Origin: Dehalococcoidia bacterium
Lineage (GTDB): Bacteria > Chloroflexota > Dehalococcoidia > E44-bin15
Assembly (NCBI GenBank): GCA_023129355.1
Contig: JAGMCC010000023.1
Coordinates: 1 to 11,067, forward strand
Reading direction: 5' to 3'
DNA: 11,067 nucleotides
The position numbers and the translations under genes were made by a program. Shown in pieces: positions 1 to 7,485 of the stretch. Positions within the stretch are counted from its first letter, which is position 1; every line of letters starts with the position of its first letter. The notes beneath the pieces are model-generated. The model was not told where the DNA came from and did no database searches. It saw only the letters and a program-made list of their open reading frames with translations.

Positions 1-2
1 CA

Positions 3-1010
3 ACCACAGTCCCTATAGAGGTGCTCCTGGCAGCGGGCTATCAGCCCGTTGACCTGAATAATGTCTTTATCTCCGACCCTGACCCCGAGCGGCTGGTGGG
101 CATCGCCGAGAAGGCGGGCTTCCCCATCAATTGCTGCACCTGGATCAAGGGCATATACGGTGTCGTCATGGAGCAGGGCATCGACACGGTGCTCTGCGTC
201 ACCACCGGCGATTGCTCCAATACCATCATGCTCATGGAAGTCTTAAAACTCAAGGGACTCAACGTAATCCCCTTCGCCTACCCCGATCATCCCGATGTTT
301 TTCGTATGCAGAATTGCCTGGAATCTCTTGCTGAGACCTTGGGTACAACAGTTGAAACGGCTGGGAATATTCGAAAAAAGCTCGAAAAAGCGAGGAGGCT
401 GGCCCATGGACTCGATGAGCTCACCTGGCAAGATAACGTGGTCAGCGGCTGGGAGAACCACTTCTGGCTGGTCTCTACCTCCGATTTTATGGGCGACATT
501 GATGAATACCAGAGACAGCTGAGTCAGCTCTTGACGGAATGCCGCGAGCGAGAAGAACAAAAAAAGCGAGATATGCTGCGCCTCGCCTATATCGGCGTGC
601 CCCCCGTCTTCGCCAAGGACTTATACAAGTTCCTGGAGAGCCAGGGGGCCAGGGTGGTATTCAACGAAATCCAGAGGCAATTCGCCATGCCCCACCGCAG
701 CACTTCGCAAAATTCGCTTGCTGAGCAATACTCAAGCTATACATACCCCTACTCCATATTCGACAGGCTCGACGACATCCTGCCCCAGCTGCGGGATCGC
801 CGGGTGGATGGCGTGATCCATTATGTTCAGGCCTTCTGTCATCGCGGGATCGGCGACATTATATTTCGCCACCGCATTGACCTACCCATCCTGACCCTGG
901 AGGGGAATAACGACTATCTGCTCACCCAGCACCTGAAGACTAGAATTGAGGCCTTTCTGGACATGGTGAAGCGTCGCAATCTAGCCCCGCTTGAAAGTAA
1001 GAGGCAATAA
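3..1010 (+). CDS. 2-hydroxyacyl-CoA dehydratase subunit, HgdB-like (5' end outside window)
   Basis: Members of this family (HgdB/FldC/BcrB-like, COG1775) form the [4Fe-4S]-carrying subunits of ATP-primed dehydratases or benzoyl-CoA-type reductases, working with a separate BadF/HgdC-type ATPase activator. The reading frame is open to the window edge: codons before the GTG at 21 read TTVPIE and continue into VLLAAGYQPVDLNN, the usual N-terminal motif. That GTG is therefore internal and the true start lies upstream. Family signs are the NCCTWIKG segment, VTTGDCSNT, and a C-terminal QAFCHRGIGDIIF followed by LPILTLEG and KTRIEAFLDMV, the standard C-terminal layout with a cysteine before the last strand. 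About 336 residues are visible, close to a full short-form subunit. The substrate cannot be told from sequence, and no activator gene lies in the window. It may instead be a family member of unknown reaction and not a true 2-hydroxyglutaryl-CoA dehydratase. Confidence 0.82.
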   Translation, partial: TTVPIEVLLAAGYQPVDLNNVFISDPDPERLVGIAEKAGFPINCCTWIKGIYGVVMEQGIDTVLCVTTGDCSNTIMLMEVLKLKGLNVIPFAYPDHPDVFRMQNCLESLAETLGTTVETAGNIRKKLEKARRLAHGLDELTWQDNVVSGWENHFWLVSTSDFMGDIDEYQRQLSQLLTECREREEQKKRDMLRLAYIGVPPVFAKDLYKFLESQGARVVFNEIQRQFAMPHRSTSQNSLAEQYSSYTYPYSIFDRLDDILPQLRDRRVDGVIHYVQAFCHRGIGDIIFRHRIDLPILTLEGNNDYLLTQHLKTRIEAFLDMVKRRNLAPLESKRQ

Positions 1011-1043
1011 TATAGCCATAAGAAATAAAAAAAGGAGGGCGAA

Positions 1044-2057
1044 ATGATAACAAAGATCGGCATCAACGGCTTTGGCCGGATCGGGCGGCAGGTCCTCAGG
1101 GCAGTCAATGAGAACCATGCGGGAAAGCTTGAGGTGGTCGCCCTCAATGACCTTACCGATACCAGGACCAACGCCCATCTCCTCAGATATGACTCTACCT
1201 ACGGCGCATACCCGGGCAAGGTGGAGGCGACAGAGGATGCCATCGTCGTCGATGGCAAGGCGGTGAAGGTGCTCACTGAGCGTGACCCGGGTAAGATCGC
1301 CTGGGCCGACTACGGGGCCGAGGTGGTGGTGGAGTCCACAGGGCTCTTCACCGATGCGGCGAAGGCTGCCGCCCACCTGGAGGGCGGGGCCAAGAAGGTG
1401 ATCATCTCCGCCCCAGCTAAGGGGGAGGATGCGACCATCGTCCTGGGTGTCAATGAAAACCACTACGACCCGAAAAAGCATCGCGTCATATCTAATGCCT
1501 CCTGCACCACTAACTGCATTGCCCCCGTGGTCAAGGTGCTTCATGAATCCTTTGGGGTGGAAAAAGGGCTGATGTCCACCATCCACGCCTACACCAACGA
1601 CCAGCGGATCCTGGACCAGTTCCATAGCGACCTGAGGCGAGCGCGGACGGCGGCAATGAACATCATCCCCACCACCACCGGCGCGGCGAAGGCTGTTACC
1701 GTGGTCATCCCCGAGCTGGCGGGAAGGATTCACGGCATGGCCTACCGCGTGCCCGTCCCCACCGTTTCCGTGGTGGACTTCGTCGCCGTGCTAAGTAAAG
1801 AGGTCACGGTCAATAAGATTAATGAGGCCTTCAAAAAGGCTGCCGCGGGCCGCCTAAAGGGCATCCTCGAGTTCTGCGAGGAGGAGCTGGTGAGCATGGA
1901 CTTCAAGGGAAACCCCGCAAGCGCCATTTTCGATGCGCACGCGACGATAGTTATCGGGGGCAATATGGTGAAGGTGCTCGCCTGGTACGATAACGAATGG
2001 GCTTATAGCTGCCGCGTCGCCGACCTGGTAGCCTTTATTGCAGAGACAGGTCTCTAG
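1044..2057 (+). CDS. gap: Glyceraldehyde-3-phosphate dehydrogenase, type I
   Basis: Glycolytic/gluconeogenic enzyme that oxidatively phosphorylates glyceraldehyde 3-phosphate to 1,3-bisphosphoglycerate in the cytoplasm. At 337 residues it is full length. The Rossmann motif GINGFGRIGR lies at residues 6-15, the catalytic motif SNASCTTNC has nucleophile Cys154, and the activating His181 sits in STIHAYTND. Asp36 in the ALNDLTD segment corresponds to the Asp that favours NAD over NADP. The later cofactor-selecting pair, Leu-Pro in the classical NAD enzyme, is Gln192-Phe193 here, which is unusual. Start: the ATG at 1044 follows AAGGAGGG at 1032-1039 with ideal spacing. Only 33 bp separate it from the dehydratase stop, so read-through from upstream is possible. 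A short A/G-rich hairpin overlaps the stop codon. Confidence 0.97.
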   Translation: MITKIGINGFGRIGRQVLRAVNENHAGKLEVVALNDLTDTRTNAHLLRYDSTYGAYPGKVEATEDAIVVDGKAVKVLTERDPGKIAWADYGAEVVVESTGLFTDAAKAAAHLEGGAKKVIISAPAKGEDATIVLGVNENHYDPKKHRVISNASCTTNCIAPVVKVLHESFGVEKGLMSTIHAYTNDQRILDQFHSDLRRARTAAMNIIPTTTGAAKAVTVVIPELAGRIHGMAYRVPVPTVSVVDFVAVLSKEVTVNKINEAFKKAAAGRLKGILEFCEEELVSMDFKGNPASAIFDAHATIVIGGNMVKVLAWYDNEWAYSCRVADLVAFIAETGL

Positions 2058-2061
2058 TTTT
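2042..2061 (+). terminator. Weak hairpin plus T-run at the end of gap
   Basis: AGAGA (2042-2046) pairs with TCTCT (2051-2055) around a CAGG loop and is followed by AGTTTT. The stem is only 5 bp and overlaps the gap stop codon, so it would be a weak intrinsic terminator at best. The lower-GC membrane protein gene that follows after 94 bp would then need its own promoter. Confidence 0.25.
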
Positions 2062-2151
2062 CCACTCCTATCGACGAAGGTGCTGCCCGGTCCAGGATAA
2101 CGATGGGAATATGCTCGTAATTCACACAGAATTGAGGAAATAACGTCGAAA

Positions 2152-2793
2152 ATGGCAAGGCTAGCGCAATGGAGATTAATAACCAAAGAGCTGGCAACGC
2201 ATATTCCCTTCACCGCTTTTGGAGCGCTGACGGGGATCATCTTCATGGTCATAATATTCTGGGGCGGTTTTCTCGACCCGATTTACAACGCCTCCGAGAC
2301 AGTTTTTTACGTCCTCCATCCCACCCATGTCTTCTTAAGCGCTCTGGTAACCACTGCGATATACAGGCTATACGGCAACAGTAAACTCTGGGCAGCTATC
2401 CTGATTGGTTATACCGGCGCCATCGGCATCGCTACCCTGAGCGATTCGATCGTTCCCTATTTAGGAGAGTCTCTGGCTGTCTTGCCTGGCAGGGAACTCC
2501 ACATCGGTTTCATCGAAGAACCGTGGCTCACTAACCCCCCGGCATTGGCGGGCATTGCAATCGGTTACTGGAGACCGATTACCAAATTCCCCCACGCCGG
2601 GCATGTATTGATCAGCACCTGGGCCTCTTTATTCCATATCATCATGGCATCATTAGGGGAATCAGTAAATTGGATTCAACTTATAGCCATCTTCTCGTTC
2701 CTATTTATTGCCGTTTGGATTCCCTGCTGTCTGAGCGATATAGTTTATCCCCTACTATTCGTAAAAGGGGCTAAAAGCCACAATCACCATTAG
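2152..2793 (+). CDS. Five-helix membrane protein of unknown function with two HxxH motifs
   Basis: I do not recognise this 213-residue protein. Hydrophobic segments at about residues 18-40, 48-70, 78-98, 150-168 and 175-203 suggest five membrane helices in the cytoplasmic membrane. Polar residues that could bind metal or protons are placed near the helix ends: His17, His56-Pro-Thr-His59, Asp98, His117 followed by Glu122-Glu123, His148-Ala-Gly-His151, His162 and Asp196. The C-terminus ends in HNHH. A Cys191-Cys192 pair precedes LSDIVYP. A metal-binding enzyme or transporter is an inference only. The ATG at 2152 follows GAGGAA about 12 bp upstream, a rather long spacing. One hand-counted line (2161-2220) is 27/60 G+C, lower than 37/60 in a line of the radical SAM gene. 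It stands apart from its neighbours (94 bp before, 70 bp after), so it may be a single-gene unit. Confidence 0.75.
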   Translation: MARLAQWRLITKELATHIPFTAFGALTGIIFMVIIFWGGFLDPIYNASETVFYVLHPTHVFLSALVTTAIYRLYGNSKLWAAILIGYTGAIGIATLSDSIVPYLGESLAVLPGRELHIGFIEEPWLTNPPALAGIAIGYWRPITKFPHAGHVLISTWASLFHIIMASLGESVNWIQLIAIFSFLFIAVWIPCCLSDIVYPLLFVKGAKSHNHH

Positions 2794-2801
2794 GGGAAAT
2801 C

Positions 2802-2830
2802 TGGCGAAATGCGTTGATTTAATATATAAT
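2802..2830 (+). promoter_or_regulatory. Candidate sigma70-type promoter of the radical SAM-Mrp-Fe-S-MBL block
   Basis: A perfect TATAAT lies at 2825-2830 inside TATATAAT. The -35 position at 17 bp spacing (2802-2807, TGGCGA) matches the consensus only 3 of 6. Transcription would begin near 2837, followed by a strong AGGAGGAATT ribosome site at about 2850-2859 before the ATG at 2864. The -10 box is convincing and the -35 box weak. Confidence 0.5.
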
Positions 2831-2863
2831 CGAGACACAGTCGTCAAGCGAGGAGGAATTCCC

Positions 2864-4426
2864 ATGCGCGTTCTTCTCATGAGCACTCCCTATCCCCTTG
2901 AAGAGAACCCCATCCCTCCCCTCTCCTTGAGCTACCTCGCCGCAGTGCTCCAAAGTGAAGGTATTGAGGTCCAGATCCTGGATCTTCTGGTATCCCAGCA
3001 TTCAGCCCGCAAGATCAGGGATAAGATTGCGGAATATCAGCCTCAGCTGGTCGGCGCTACCTGCGTTACCCTGAATTCCTCCATTGCCTCCCGAAACCTG
3101 AAGGTATGTAAGGATTTTGACCCCCGCATCGTTACCCTGCTCGGTGGTCCCCATGCCAGCTTCGCCCTCAAGGAGACCCTCCTTCGGGCCCGCTGGATCG
3201 ACGTTATAGTCATCGGGGAGGGGGAGCGGACGTTGGTGGAGCTAGCGAGAACCCTGGAGAAAGGCAAAGACATCCGGCAGGTGGCGGGGATCGCCTTCCG
3301 TGAGGATAACAGGGTAGTAAAAACTGAGCCCCGCACCCTTATCGAGGACCTGGATGAGCTACCCACACCAGCGCGCCACCTCTTGCCCCTCTCCAAATAC
3401 CGCGCCATCGGCGCCCCCTGCACTTTAATCACCAGCAGGGGCTGTCCCTACCGCTGCATCTTCTGCTCCGGGCCCCGGCTCTTCGGGCGGCGGGTTCGCT
3501 TCCGCGATCCCAAGCTAGTGGCCGATGAGATTGAGCAGATCCATAAAGGGTTCGGTTTTGAGAGGTTAAACATCGTCGATGACACCTTCACCCTGAACCA
3601 CCGCCACGCCCTAGCCGTCTGCGATGAGATCATGAGGCGCAACCTAAAGTTTCAGTGGAATGTCTTCGCCCGAGCCGACACCGTAACCGCGGATTTACTG
3701 AAGAAGATGAGGCGGGCTGGCTGCTCCTGGCTGCTCTACGGTGCTGAGTCAGCCTCTCCCCAGATCCTGAAGACCATCAAGAAGGGGACTACCCCGGACG
3801 ATATCAGGAGGGGAACCAAGCTCGCTACCGAAGCGGGGATCGGGGTCTTCAACTCGTTCATCTTCGGTCTTCCTGGCGAAAGCCCGGAGACCGCCCGTCT
3901 GTCGCTGGCTTTTGCCCATGAGCTTAACCGGGATTACGATGCCAAATACGGTTTCCACCTGTTATCCCCCCTACCGGGAACTGAGCTCTATGAGAAGCCT
4001 AAAGAGTATGGCCTGCGCATCCTTTCCCGAAACTGGGCGAAGTATGACGCCAACGAACCGATTACCGAGACTGCTACCATGAGCCCGCAACAGGTTCTGG
4101 AACATATGGCCGACTACGACCGGATAATTGCCTATGTCTGGCAGCAGATACAGCGCAAGGCTGCGGAGGGGGATCCTGTCAGTACCGAACAAGTGAGGCA
4201 AAAAGCGAGCACGGAGTTCGTTTGGAGGCTACTCAAGGGCGATGTCATTGAGCGGCTGGGCCGGATGAAGGATGGCGGCGATCCGGTGGGGCAGCTTGCG
4301 CAGCGGGTATCGCGCAAGATGGACGTCCCGTTGGATGTAGCCGAGCGGGAGATGGGGCGACTGGTCCACATGGGGCTTCTACAGCGCGAGTCGGCAAACG
4401 GAAGATCAACATGGCAGTGGACCTAG
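2864..4426 (+). CDS. B12-binding-domain radical SAM protein with a C-terminal helical, winged-helix-like extension
   Basis: A 520-residue class B-type radical SAM protein. Residues 1-135 form the cobalamin-binding-like domain (start MRVLLMSTPYP, then LVGATCVT, LLGGPHASF and IGEGERTL). The radical SAM core is about 185-400, with cluster ligands Cys194, Cys198 and Cys201 in RGCPYRCIFC. Further core motifs are NIVDDTFTLN, LLYGAESASPQIL and FIFGLPGESPETA. The N-terminal domain lacks a DxHxxG motif, as is common in this subclass, so cobalamin would bind without a lower His ligand. Residues from about 430 form an extra charged tail (DVPLDVAEREMGRLVHMGLL) resembling a winged-helix fold; this is inference. 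The reaction (methylation, ring rearrangement or methylthiolation) cannot be read from sequence. It is the first gene of a compact block with its own -10 box, and its last 16 bp overlap the next gene, implying translational coupling. Confidence 0.9.
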   Translation: MRVLLMSTPYPLEENPIPPLSLSYLAAVLQSEGIEVQILDLLVSQHSARKIRDKIAEYQPQLVGATCVTLNSSIASRNLKVCKDFDPRIVTLLGGPHASFALKETLLRARWIDVIVIGEGERTLVELARTLEKGKDIRQVAGIAFREDNRVVKTEPRTLIEDLDELPTPARHLLPLSKYRAIGAPCTLITSRGCPYRCIFCSGPRLFGRRVRFRDPKLVADEIEQIHKGFGFERLNIVDDTFTLNHRHALAVCDEIMRRNLKFQWNVFARADTVTADLLKKMRRAGCSWLLYGAESASPQILKTIKKGTTPDDIRRGTKLATEAGIGVFNSFIFGLPGESPETARLSLAFAHELNRDYDAKYGFHLLSPLPGTELYEKPKEYGLRILSRNWAKYDANEPITETATMSPQQVLEHMADYDRIIAYVWQQIQRKAAEGDPVSTEQVRQKASTEFVWRLLKGDVIERLGRMKDGGDPVGQLAQRVSRKMDVPLDVAEREMGRLVHMGLLQRESANGRSTWQWT

Positions 4427-5424
4427 AGGATATTGAAGCTGCGCTGAGTGAAATACTCCTCCCCCAACCCAAGCGCAGCCTCATACAGCTTAACATGGTT
4501 CGGGACATCGCGGTATCTGAGGAAAGGGTGAAGCTCACCCTGGCCTTGACCGTCCTAAGCGCTCCTGAGCGCGAGCGCCTTCAGCAAAGGGTACGCGCTG
4601 CCATTGAGACGCTCCCCGGGGTGAATGAGGTAGCCATAGAGCTTGTGGAGCACTCGCCCCAGGAGCTGAACGAGTTTGACCGTGTTGTCGCAGTGATGAG
4701 CGGCAAGGGTGGCGTGGGGAAATCGCTGGTCACCGCCCTGCTCGCCATAGCCCTCACCCGCCAGGGGTATCAGGTTGGTATCCTGGACGCCGATATCACC
4801 GGCCCCAGCATCCCTATGATGTTTGGCCTGAAGGCTCGCCCCATGGGGAGTGAAGGCGGCATCCTGCCGGTAGAGACCCGTTCAGGGATCGCGGTCATGT
4901 CCCTCAACCTGCTCTTGCCCCATGAGGACGATGCCGTTATCTGGAGAGGACCCCTGCTCGCCAAGTCGATCACCCAGTTCTGGCAGGAGGTGCTCTGGGG
5001 CAAGCTCGATTGCCTTTTGGTTGACCTGCCCCCGGGCACCGCTGATATACCCCTCACCGTGATGCAATCGCTCCCCCTTTCCGGCATCGTCATTGTCTCC
5101 ACACCACAGGACCTGGCGAGCATGGTAGTGCGGAAGGCGGTTCACATGACACATAAGCTGAATATCCGCATCTTAGGGGTGGTGGAGAATATGAGCTACC
5201 TGATGATCCCGGAGACGGGAAAGAGGATCGAGCTCTTTGGTCGGAGCAGGGGGGAGGAGATGGCCAGGGAGGCGGCTGCCCCACTTCTGGGGCAACTCCC
5301 CGTAGACCCGGATCTCGCCGCCCTCTGCGACAGCGGCGACGTTGAGCGCTACAACACCGAGCCCTTCACTTCACTGTCAGCAGCCTTCATCCAGGCGATG
5401 CCAGCCTCGTCCCGCCCCTCTTAG
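4411..5424 (+). CDS. Mrp/ApbC/NBP35-family P-loop ATPase lacking the CxxC cluster motif
   Basis: A 337-residue protein of the Mrp family, which normally carries and delivers Fe-S clusters in the cytoplasm. Residues about 4-80 form a MIP18/DUF59-like domain ending in LPGVNEVAIEL. The ATPase begins at residue 92: deviant Walker A SGKGGVGKS (97-105), ILDADITGPSIPMMFG, and VDLPPGTAD. The family's CPxCG motif after VENMSY is replaced by IPETG: residues 266 and 269, normally Cys, are Ile and Thr. Only two other cysteines are visible (DCLLVD and LCDSGD), so the usual bridging cluster between subunits cannot form in the normal way. The ATG at 4411 lies inside the radical SAM gene and has only a weak GGAAGA upstream, consistent with coupled translation. 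I leave the symbol empty because the role may differ from true Mrp. It might be a dedicated ATPase partner for the radical SAM or Fe-S protein beside it. Confidence 0.9.
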   Translation: MAVDLEDIEAALSEILLPQPKRSLIQLNMVRDIAVSEERVKLTLALTVLSAPERERLQQRVRAAIETLPGVNEVAIELVEHSPQELNEFDRVVAVMSGKGGVGKSLVTALLAIALTRQGYQVGILDADITGPSIPMMFGLKARPMGSEGGILPVETRSGIAVMSLNLLLPHEDDAVIWRGPLLAKSITQFWQEVLWGKLDCLLVDLPPGTADIPLTVMQSLPLSGIVIVSTPQDLASMVVRKAVHMTHKLNIRILGVVENMSYLMIPETGKRIELFGRSRGEEMAREAAAPLLGQLPVDPDLAALCDSGDVERYNTEPFTSLSAAFIQAMPASSRPS

Positions 5425-5444
5425 ATCAGCGGAGAAGATAGGGT

Positions 5445-6542
5445 ATGAAACAGATACTCGACCAAGCTAAGGCCTGCACCGAGTGCGAGCTCTGCAACGA
5501 AGTTTGCCCCTCGTACTGGGCGACGGGGGAGGTGCTGTTTTCACCGATGCAGCGGCTGAAAACCGCAATCAAGCTATTTGAAGGTGGTGAAGTCAGCGAC
5601 AGGGAGATAGAGAGCCTCTACAAATGTCTCACCTGTATGCGGTGCGACCAGGTATGCCCGGAAGAAATCAAGATCTCCCCAGTCGTGACCAAAGCGAGAG
5701 CTGAACTATGCAAAAGAGGGCTGGGCCCGCTAGTGAGACATAACAAGGTAATTGAAGGGATTCTATCTAAGGGAAATGCAGTGAACGGCGACCCGCAAAA
5801 AAGGCTGGAATGGCTACCGGAGGAGTTCCCCCGAAACGAATCCGATACCCTCTTATATATGGGTTGCCTCGCATCCTATCTGGTGAAGGATGCCGCCACC
5901 TCCTCATATCAGGTGCTGAAGAAGCTGGGAGTCGATTTTATGATCATGGAAGATGAGGGCTGCTGCGGCTCCATTTTATTTACGACGGGCAGGATTGATC
6001 TTGCCGGTGAGTGGTCCCAGAAGATCGTGGACCGGTTTAAGTCGCTGGGAATCCGCAGAATTATTGTTACCTGTCCTGTCTGTCAGGAGCGCTTCAAGCA
6101 TTCCTATGCCGAGGTACTCGGGGGGGTTGACTTCTCCGTCTACCATATGGCGGAGGTCATATATGATCTGTTGAAGGATAACCCTGACCTACTCACTAAG
6201 GTTCAAAGAACCATGACCTACCAGGACCCCTGCCTGCTGGCGAGAGGGGAAGGCATTAGCGAAGAGCCCCGAAGAATACTCCAGTGGTGCGGGGTAGAAC
6301 TAAAAGAGATGCCGGTAAACCGGGCAGAGGCTACTTGCTGCGGTGCCGGCGGTGGGGTCAGGTCCGCTTACCGGGACCTGGCTACGAAAATAGCGTCCAA
6401 CCTGCTTAACACAGTGGAGACGGAATCTATCGTCAGTGCCTGCCCCTTCTGCACCTTTAACCTTAACCACGCCGCAGAGGAAGGACGGATGATGAAGCGC
6501 TCGACCTATTTTACCCATATTGTGCTGGAATCTCTAATGTGA
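5445..6542 (+). CDS. HdrD/GlpC/LutA-like iron-sulfur protein with two ferredoxin clusters and two CCG domains
   Basis: A 365-residue electron-transfer protein of the heterodisulfide reductase D/GlpC type, expected in the cytoplasm or at the inner membrane face. Two [4Fe-4S] ferredoxin motifs are complete: Cys11, 14, 17, 21-Pro and Cys61, 64, 67, 71-Pro. Two CCG (DUF3483/cysteine-rich) repeats follow. The first runs from Cys141 to Cys173-Cys174-Gly. The second runs from Cys263 through Cys298-Cys299-Gly-Ala-Gly-Gly-Gly to the CPFC at 333-336. In HdrB/HdrD such repeats hold non-cubane clusters that act on disulfides. In GlpC/LutA they serve as electron carriers for dehydrogenases. No flavin or membrane partner (GlpAB, HdrE) is in the window, so the partner is unknown. 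The gene starts 20 bp after the ATPase gene, with GGAG at about 5430 upstream of the ATG, and its stop lies 30 bp before the metallohydrolase gene. Confidence 0.92.
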   Translation: MKQILDQAKACTECELCNEVCPSYWATGEVLFSPMQRLKTAIKLFEGGEVSDREIESLYKCLTCMRCDQVCPEEIKISPVVTKARAELCKRGLGPLVRHNKVIEGILSKGNAVNGDPQKRLEWLPEEFPRNESDTLLYMGCLASYLVKDAATSSYQVLKKLGVDFMIMEDEGCCGSILFTTGRIDLAGEWSQKIVDRFKSLGIRRIIVTCPVCQERFKHSYAEVLGGVDFSVYHMAEVIYDLLKDNPDLLTKVQRTMTYQDPCLLARGEGISEEPRRILQWCGVELKEMPVNRAEATCCGAGGGVRSAYRDLATKIASNLLNTVETESIVSACPFCTFNLNHAAEEGRMMKRSTYFTHIVLESLM

Positions 6543-6572
6543 GCTGGAAAACTAGCCTGAAGGAGGTATAAA

Positions 6573-7403
6573 ATGCCACTCCGCATAACCACCCTTAGCG
6601 AAAATACCGCCGGGTTCCCCATTGTGCTCGCCGAGTGGGGGCTGAGCGTCCTGGTACAGACAGAGGATCTCAATATACTGCTTGACACCGGCGCCAGCAC
6701 CTCTGTGCCCCACAATGCCCCCATTTTGGGGGTAGATTTGTCAACAATCGATAAGATAGTACTGAGCCATGGTCACTATGACCATACCGGTGGGCTTAAG
6801 GAGGTGCTGGCAAAGACTGGGGCGGTTGAGATTATTGCCCACCCCGATATATGGGCTAAAAAGTATATACGCTTCGGTGAGCGAGAATCTTACATCGGCG
6901 TCCCCTTCTCCAGAGAGGAGCTTGAGGCACTGGGTGCCTCGTTTACCCTGAGCAAGGAGCCCGTCTGGATCAGCAATGACATTGTTACCACTGGCGAGAT
7001 CCCGATGACAACCGAATATGAAGAGATTGACCCTAATCTATATGTTAAAGAGGATGGCGAATGGCTTTCCGACCCTCTCTGGGATGACCGGGCGCTCGTT
7101 ATCAAGACAGGTGAGGGGCTGGCGGTCATCCTGGGCTGCGCTCACCGCGGTGCGATCAATACCCTGCGCCACGCCCAGGAGATAACGGGGGTGGCATTAA
7201 TTCACACCGTCATTGGCGGCACCCACCTCATTGGCGCAACCGAGGAGCGGGTGCTGCGCACTGCTACCGCCCTGCAGGAACTTGGGGTGCAGCAGGTTGG
7301 GGTGTCGCATTGCACCGGGCTCCCCTCTGCCGTGCTCCTGGCCCAGCAGCTTGGTCAGGCCTTTTTCTTCAATAACACAGGCACCAGCATAACCATCCCT
7401 TAA
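6573..7403 (+). CDS. Metallo-beta-lactamase-fold hydrolase, COG1237 (MJ0301-like) family
   Basis: A 276-residue member of the family often labelled 7,8-dihydropterin-6-yl-methyl-4-(beta-D-ribofuranosyl)aminobenzene 5'-phosphate synthase, a methanopterin-related name that need not hold in bacteria. The opening LSENTAGF...LSVLVQTEDLNILLDTGAS is typical. The zinc motif SHGHYDHTGG has His66, His68, Asp70 and His71. Later ligand or pocket motifs are GCAHRGAIN (His191), GGTHL (His218) and SHCTG (His246), and the protein ends in FFFNNTGTSITIP. Every expected motif is present, so it is probably active. AAGGAGGT at 6560-6567, just before the ATG at 6573, is a near-perfect ribosome site and suggests high translation. 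It is the last gene of the block starting at 2864. A damaged relative of its 3' end lies at 8484-8540, on the far side of the alcohol dehydrogenase. Confidence 0.93.
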   Translation: MPLRITTLSENTAGFPIVLAEWGLSVLVQTEDLNILLDTGASTSVPHNAPILGVDLSTIDKIVLSHGHYDHTGGLKEVLAKTGAVEIIAHPDIWAKKYIRFGERESYIGVPFSREELEALGASFTLSKEPVWISNDIVTTGEIPMTTEYEEIDPNLYVKEDGEWLSDPLWDDRALVIKTGEGLAVILGCAHRGAINTLRHAQEITGVALIHTVIGGTHLIGATEERVLRTATALQELGVQQVGVSHCTGLPSAVLLAQQLGQAFFFNNTGTSITIP

Positions 7404-7485
7404 CCGGAGGGTACATCACAGGAAGTTGTTATTAATATTCACGCCAACTCTACAAATCAAGCTACCTAGACAAAGGGAGAGTTGA

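Noticed and set aside
981..1733. 250-residue open frame on the - strand opposite gap
   Set aside because: It is antisense to a clear GAPDH gene, its translation looks like no family, and it has no ribosome site.
2814..2819. TTGATT as the -35 box for the TATAAT at 2825
   Set aside because: Only 5 bp separates them, far too short for a promoter spacer.
7392..7420. CCCT...AGGG after the metallohydrolase stop as a terminator
   Set aside because: It is a 4-bp stem with no T-run.
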